9,821 nt of DNA from Prevotella sp. CAG:924 (GTDB lineage Bacteria; Bacteroidota; Bacteroidia; Bacteroidales; Bacteroidaceae): contig HF988511.1 of NCBI GenBank assembly GCA_000431975.1, positions 1 to 9,821 of the forward strand, given 5' to 3'. Made by a program: the position numbers and the translations under genes. Position 1 is the first letter of the stretch; the number at the start of each line of letters is the position of its first letter. Positions 6,939 through 9,821 of the stretch are shown piece after piece. A model generated the notes under the pieces. It was not told the origin of the DNA, did not search any database, and worked only from the letters and a program-made list of their open reading frames with translations.

Positions 6939-7198
6939 CAGTTTTTGTATTTTTTATAAATTTTATTCAGATTGTAGAAATTTTCCTTGCTAATAGAGCT
7001 TTTATTGATAAGTAGAGTTGTCAATATGTTGATAATGAGGGCAATAATCTGGTGGCATTCCGGTTCTGTGTCTGTGTCGTGTGTCAGGGAGCTCTACTGT
7101 TTCTTAGGCATTTTTATTTTGAGGAGGAACAGAGGTAGAATTTTTGCATGTCGGTGTATATGGAAGAATCCTTTGTCTAGAAGTGAGGTAATGAAAAG
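6939..7198. other. Gene-free spacer between ccsBA and the protease unit
   Basis: This AT-rich stretch separates the terminator of ccsBA from the protease promoter. It includes T-rich sequence at 6941-6967. Frames on both strands are short and lack recognisable protein features. The longest plus-strand frame runs through the ccsBA terminator stem and is not credible. I see no RNA gene or repeat. Confidence 0.55.
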
Positions 7199-7234
7199 AT
7201 GCAATGCAGCCGGGAAAAGTAGGCTACATTGCAT
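7199..7234 (-). terminator. Rho-independent terminator of ccsBA
   Basis: ATGCAATG (7199-7206) pairs with CATTGCAT (7227-7234). After one mismatch (7207/7226), AGCC (7208-7211) pairs with GGCT (7222-7225), leaving a 10-base loop. The hairpin begins five bases after the ccsBA stop codon, and the minus-strand exit reads CTTTTC. Confidence 0.8.
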
Positions 7235-7239
7235 ATAGT

Positions 7240-9492
7240 TTAGGCGTATGAGTGCATTCCTCCAAGAAAATAGTTAACTCCAAAATAAGTCATGAGTAAC
7301 GTGAGAAAGGCCCCAGTAATAAATAAATGGTAGCCTATAGGGCGTTTTAGAAATGGTAAGGTGTTGTCATGGAGTGCAATGGCATAGACCATCAATGTTA
7401 TGAGTCCCCATACCTCTTTGGCATCCCAGTTCCAATAAGAGCCCCATGATACATTAGCCCATACGGCACCTATAAATATGCCTATGGCGAGCATGACAAC
7501 GGCAGGGTAAAGCATCAGGCGTGACAACAGCGCCAACGATTCTATACGGATATTTCCGACGGAATGAAGTCTGCCATATATAAGGTATGTGCTAATGGCC
7601 GTTATACCGCAAAGAAAAGTCAACGAGAGAAGAGCAAACGACATCATGATGACCGATACGTGGATACCAAGTAGTGGCGAAGCAAGCACAGGCATGACAT
7701 GGGTTATGTGGGGATCCATTTGGCTTATGTGTGACACAAGCAGGAAAAATCCCGACATCAGAAGGCTGAAAGGTATGGCTATGCGGAAACGGCTGTAAAG
7801 GATAAGTCCGAAAAGCATTATAAACCATGCCATTACGAGCATTGTTTCGTATCCGTTGGCCATAGGAATACGGCCACTAGCTATCCAGCGTAGAATTAGA
7901 CATACAGTTAGTCCCAAGAACGACAGCAGTGAAACAACAACGGGCATAGCGTGCTGTATCTTGTATGGCTTCTGTGTGGGGTGTGTATTTATCCATTGAT
8001 ATAATGGCCGGATGGCGGTGAAGATAAGTATCAGCAGTCCCATCAGTAGATTGGCCATAGAGAGCACAGTGGTAAAAGGAATGGAATTATAGATGCGTTC
8101 TGATTGGGTTTGTATGGTTGATGGCAGCGATGAGCCGGCATTCTGCAACTGATATATTTGCATTTTGTCAACGATGTGATCTATGGCAGGGTAGTTTCCG
8201 GTCTTTACGTTGGTATATATTAGTGAGAATATATTTTGTATATATGCGCGTCGTGCAGTCCCTACTATGCTGTCAGTCAATGCATCAGTGGGTGCATACC
8301 ACACCGTCTTGCTGTGAGTGGTAATGGGAAATATTTTTAATAGGGTGCCACGTCGAAGGTTCATTACCATCATCAGGCGATCGTCGAGATCGGCAGCCTG
8401 TTTGTGGAATGCATCGGCACTTCCTTGATAGTATTCCTGTATATAAGGGCCGAGAATATATCCGCCCATGTCACGATTGAAAAAAGTGTTGATCGAGCAG
8501 TAGCGAGGCAGTTGCAGACAGTCGCTTAAAGGGCCTTCTTTCACTTTGAAGATTGGCTCTCCACACCATTCGTCTCCCCAAAAGATGAATCCGGTAAGTA
8601 CTTGCTCGGCTGTGTAGCCTTTGTAACTGTCATGTCCATATAGCTTTCTGGTGAAGTCGATGGCTAGGGTTTGAAGTGGACATATGCGGTTGTCGTACAT
8701 CACGTATAGTTGTCCAATCTTTTCAGCTGTATGCTCTGGTAGTACATAGGCCGCTTGGGCACCCATGTTGGTGCTGACGGTCATAATCAGTATGAGAGCT
8801 CCTCTTTTGAGTAGTGGGCTACGTAACAGGCATCGATAGGATGCGTGGGGATCGGCAAGCACCCAAATTAGTGATATCAGTAGCAGAGCATATCCGGCAT
8901 AGGTCAGTGGAATGCCGTAGGGATCGCTGTTTATGGTAAGTATGCTGCCGGCCATATCACGGTCGTAAGACGTTTGGCAGAAACGCACTGAACGATAAGA
9001 GCAGATATTGTTCATCGACACTTCGTGATGAGTTTCTTGTCCATTATCGATGATGGTGAGGTAGGACACATAGTCGGCCTCTGCAGCAGTGCCAGTATGA
9101 TATTTGATGTCAAACCGGTCAAGTCTTAAAGTAAAAGGTAATGTCCGCTCATGGCTTCCATGCTGTTGGTCGTCTGTGGTGAATGTATTGACGGCTTCTC
9201 CACATCGCAGATGTATGGTACCATGAATGGCTGATAAGTGGGTGGTTAGAGCGCCGGTAAGAATGAGTAGCAAAGCGCCATGAAGCATAAGGATAGAGAG
9301 TCGGCGCAGACGTCGTCTGACGATGTAGGCGATACTTGTCGTGGCTAACAGGATCCATAGTGCTGTAAACCATGGTGAGCCGTAGATGATGGTATGGGTG
9401 ATTTCGGAACCGCAACTTTTTTCGATAAATGTAGCAGTACCCATACACATCACGACAAGTATATATAATGTGAAAAGGATTTTACGTAGCAT
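7240..9492 (-). CDS. ccsBA: Fused CcsB-CcsA cytochrome c synthase (system II)
   Basis: The 750-residue membrane protein combines a ResB/CcsB-like front half with a CcsA back half. It exports haem and attaches it to CXXCH motifs of apocytochromes c on the periplasmic side. The front half has hydrophobic segments near residues 5-22, 41-58, 66-86, 196-213 and 230-248. They enclose a periplasmic stretch (about 87-195) and precede a second large soluble domain (about 249-470) of the type found in Bacteroidota fusions. The back half has helices from about 473 onward, the conserved RWIASGRIPMANGYE segment (535-549), His611 in a membrane segment as a candidate haem ligand, and the WWD haem-handling motif WGSYWNWDAKEVW (683-695). 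It ends in GVNYFLGGMHSYA with conserved His747. Length suits the fused form. A clear promoter is not seen in front of it. The upstream gene resembles a haem protein, consistent with a client. The ATG start gives a normal MLRK front end. Confidence 0.92.
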   Translation of the reverse strand: MLRKILFTLYILVVMCMGTATFIEKSCGSEITHTIIYGSPWFTALWILLATTSIAYIVRRRLRRLSILMLHGALLLILTGALTTHLSAIHGTIHLRCGEAVNTFTTDDQQHGSHERTLPFTLRLDRFDIKYHTGTAAEADYVSYLTIIDNGQETHHEVSMNNICSYRSVRFCQTSYDRDMAGSILTINSDPYGIPLTYAGYALLLISLIWVLADPHASYRCLLRSPLLKRGALILIMTVSTNMGAQAAYVLPEHTAEKIGQLYVMYDNRICPLQTLAIDFTRKLYGHDSYKGYTAEQVLTGFIFWGDEWCGEPIFKVKEGPLSDCLQLPRYCSINTFFNRDMGGYILGPYIQEYYQGSADAFHKQAADLDDRLMMVMNLRRGTLLKIFPITTHSKTVWYAPTDALTDSIVGTARRAYIQNIFSLIYTNVKTGNYPAIDHIVDKMQIYQLQNAGSSLPSTIQTQSERIYNSIPFTTVLSMANLLMGLLILIFTAIRPLYQWINTHPTQKPYKIQHAMPVVVSLLSFLGLTVCLILRWIASGRIPMANGYETMLVMAWFIMLFGLILYSRFRIAIPFSLLMSGFFLLVSHISQMDPHITHVMPVLASPLLGIHVSVIMMSFALLSLTFLCGITAISTYLIYGRLHSVGNIRIESLALLSRLMLYPAVVMLAIGIFIGAVWANVSWGSYWNWDAKEVWGLITLMVYAIALHDNTLPFLKRPIGYHLFITGAFLTLLMTYFGVNYFLGGMHSYA

Positions 9493-9531
9493 CAGATTAA
9501 AAATCTTGTTCTTGGAATAAATTATTTGTTA

Positions 9532-9648
9532 TTATATGGAGAGTTATATGGAAATTGCGGGAGACGTTTTTTCATATATGGAAATACGATCTCCCGCAAC
9601 ATTTTTTGACCCTCCGTTAGTTCAGAAGTAGTATACGGTGTTATATGG
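9532..9648. repeat. Four copies of a TTATATGG-like motif upstream of ccsBA
   Basis: TTATATGG occurs at 9532-9539, 9544-9551 and 9641-9648, with a near copy (ATATATGG) at 9574-9581. Two of these extend to the identical 11-mer TATATGGAAAT (9545-9555 and 9575-9585), offset by 30 bases. They cluster in the spacer between ccsBA and the upstream haem-protein gene and could be regulator sites, though AT-rich sequence can generate such motifs by chance. Confidence 0.4.
9555..9599. terminator. Hairpin between the DUF1111-type gene and ccsBA
   Basis: TTGCGGGAGA (9555-9564) pairs perfectly with TCTCCCGCAA (9590-9599). The 25-base loop can pair further through TTTC (9570-9573) and GAAA (9581-9584). On the plus strand it is followed by CATTTTTT; on the minus strand, the direction of both flanking genes, only by TTTCC. 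It lies 64 bases after the upstream stop and 62 bases before the ccsBA start, so it probably terminates or attenuates read-through. Confidence 0.6.
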
Positions 9649-9663
9649 GTGTACGGAACAATG

Positions 9664-9821
9664 TCAGATAGATTGTAGGAACTTTACTACGGCATCACGG
9701 TCGGCTTTGGGCAGTTCATAGAATTTCTTCGCCGACCAGTAGGCATCGCTTTCTTTACTGTAGGCGTGCCACATGATGGCCTCCACCTCATTGCGGGCAC
9801 GGCAGTCGTGTAGCCGGTCTT
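9664..9821 (-). CDS. C-terminal end of a DUF1111-like di-haem oxidoreductase (partial)
   Basis: Only the last 51 residues are inside the window; the gene enters from the right edge and stops with TGA at 9664-9666. The tail reads LHDCRARNEVEAIMWH followed by AKKFYELPKADRDAVVKFLQSI. This closely follows the C-terminus of the di-haem oxidoreductase/putative peroxidase family (DUF1111, DHOR). That family ends with an HDGRA...EAI.WH segment and then a helix of the form F..LP..DR.A...FL.SL. Here the usual Gly of HDGR is Cys. Family members are periplasmic c-type haem proteins, so a neighbouring cytochrome c assembly gene makes sense. The CXXCH motifs cannot be checked because the N-terminal part is missing. 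Identification rests on a short tail and is therefore good but not certain. Confidence 0.7.
   Translation of the reverse strand, partial: DRLHDCRARNEVEAIMWHAYSKESDAYWSAKKFYELPKADRDAVVKFLQSI

Noticed and set aside
6987..7238. An 83-codon plus-strand frame before ccsBA
   Set aside because: It runs through the ccsBA terminator stem, has no promoter-like sequence ahead of it, and its translation looks non-protein-like.
9619..9640. TTAGTTCAGAAGTAG resembling a tRNA D-arm
   Set aside because: No anticodon or T-arm follows before the next gene's stop codon, so it is a coincidental match.

Overview
This window comes from a member of the Bacteroidota, most likely a Bacteroidales species in or near Prevotella. 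The evidence is a set of TAnnTTTG-type promoter boxes, the absence of purine-rich Shine-Dalgarno sites, a streptopain-like protease carrying BspA-type leucine-rich repeats and a type IX secretion tail, and a fused CcsB-CcsA cytochrome c assembly protein. No insertion sequence, CRISPR array, rRNA or tRNA was recognised.

Layout. A MarC-family membrane protein (223-894, minus) ends at a strong terminator. Across a 404-base divergent gap lies a plus-strand outer-membrane beta-barrel gene (1299-2018), with a recognisable promoter and a perfect 13-bp terminator hairpin. Next on the plus strand is a tiny cationic lipoprotein gene (2239-2445) with its own promoter and terminator. It converges on a minus-strand unit: a 1262-residue C10-family cysteine protease (2873-6661) followed 52 bases later by an easily missed 55-codon gene (2653-2820). 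The unit begins with a leader of about 240 bases and ends in a hairpin two bases past the small gene's stop. After a gene-free stretch come ccsBA (7240-9492, minus) and the C-terminal end of a gene resembling di-haem DUF1111 oxidoreductases (9664 to the window edge, minus).

How the genes fit together. The protease is predicted to be exported by Sec, assembled from modular surface domains and secreted by the type IX system. The 55-residue product probably shares its transcript and is the most interesting unexplained object here. CcsBA attaches haem to exported c-type cytochromes, and the upstream di-haem-type protein is a plausible client. The beta-barrel and lipoprotein are envelope proteins of unknown specific role. 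Two points deserve attention: the protease looks pro-domain-less with a disrupted Asn-Trp active-site motif, and it is paired with a small leader-plus-variable-tail peptide.
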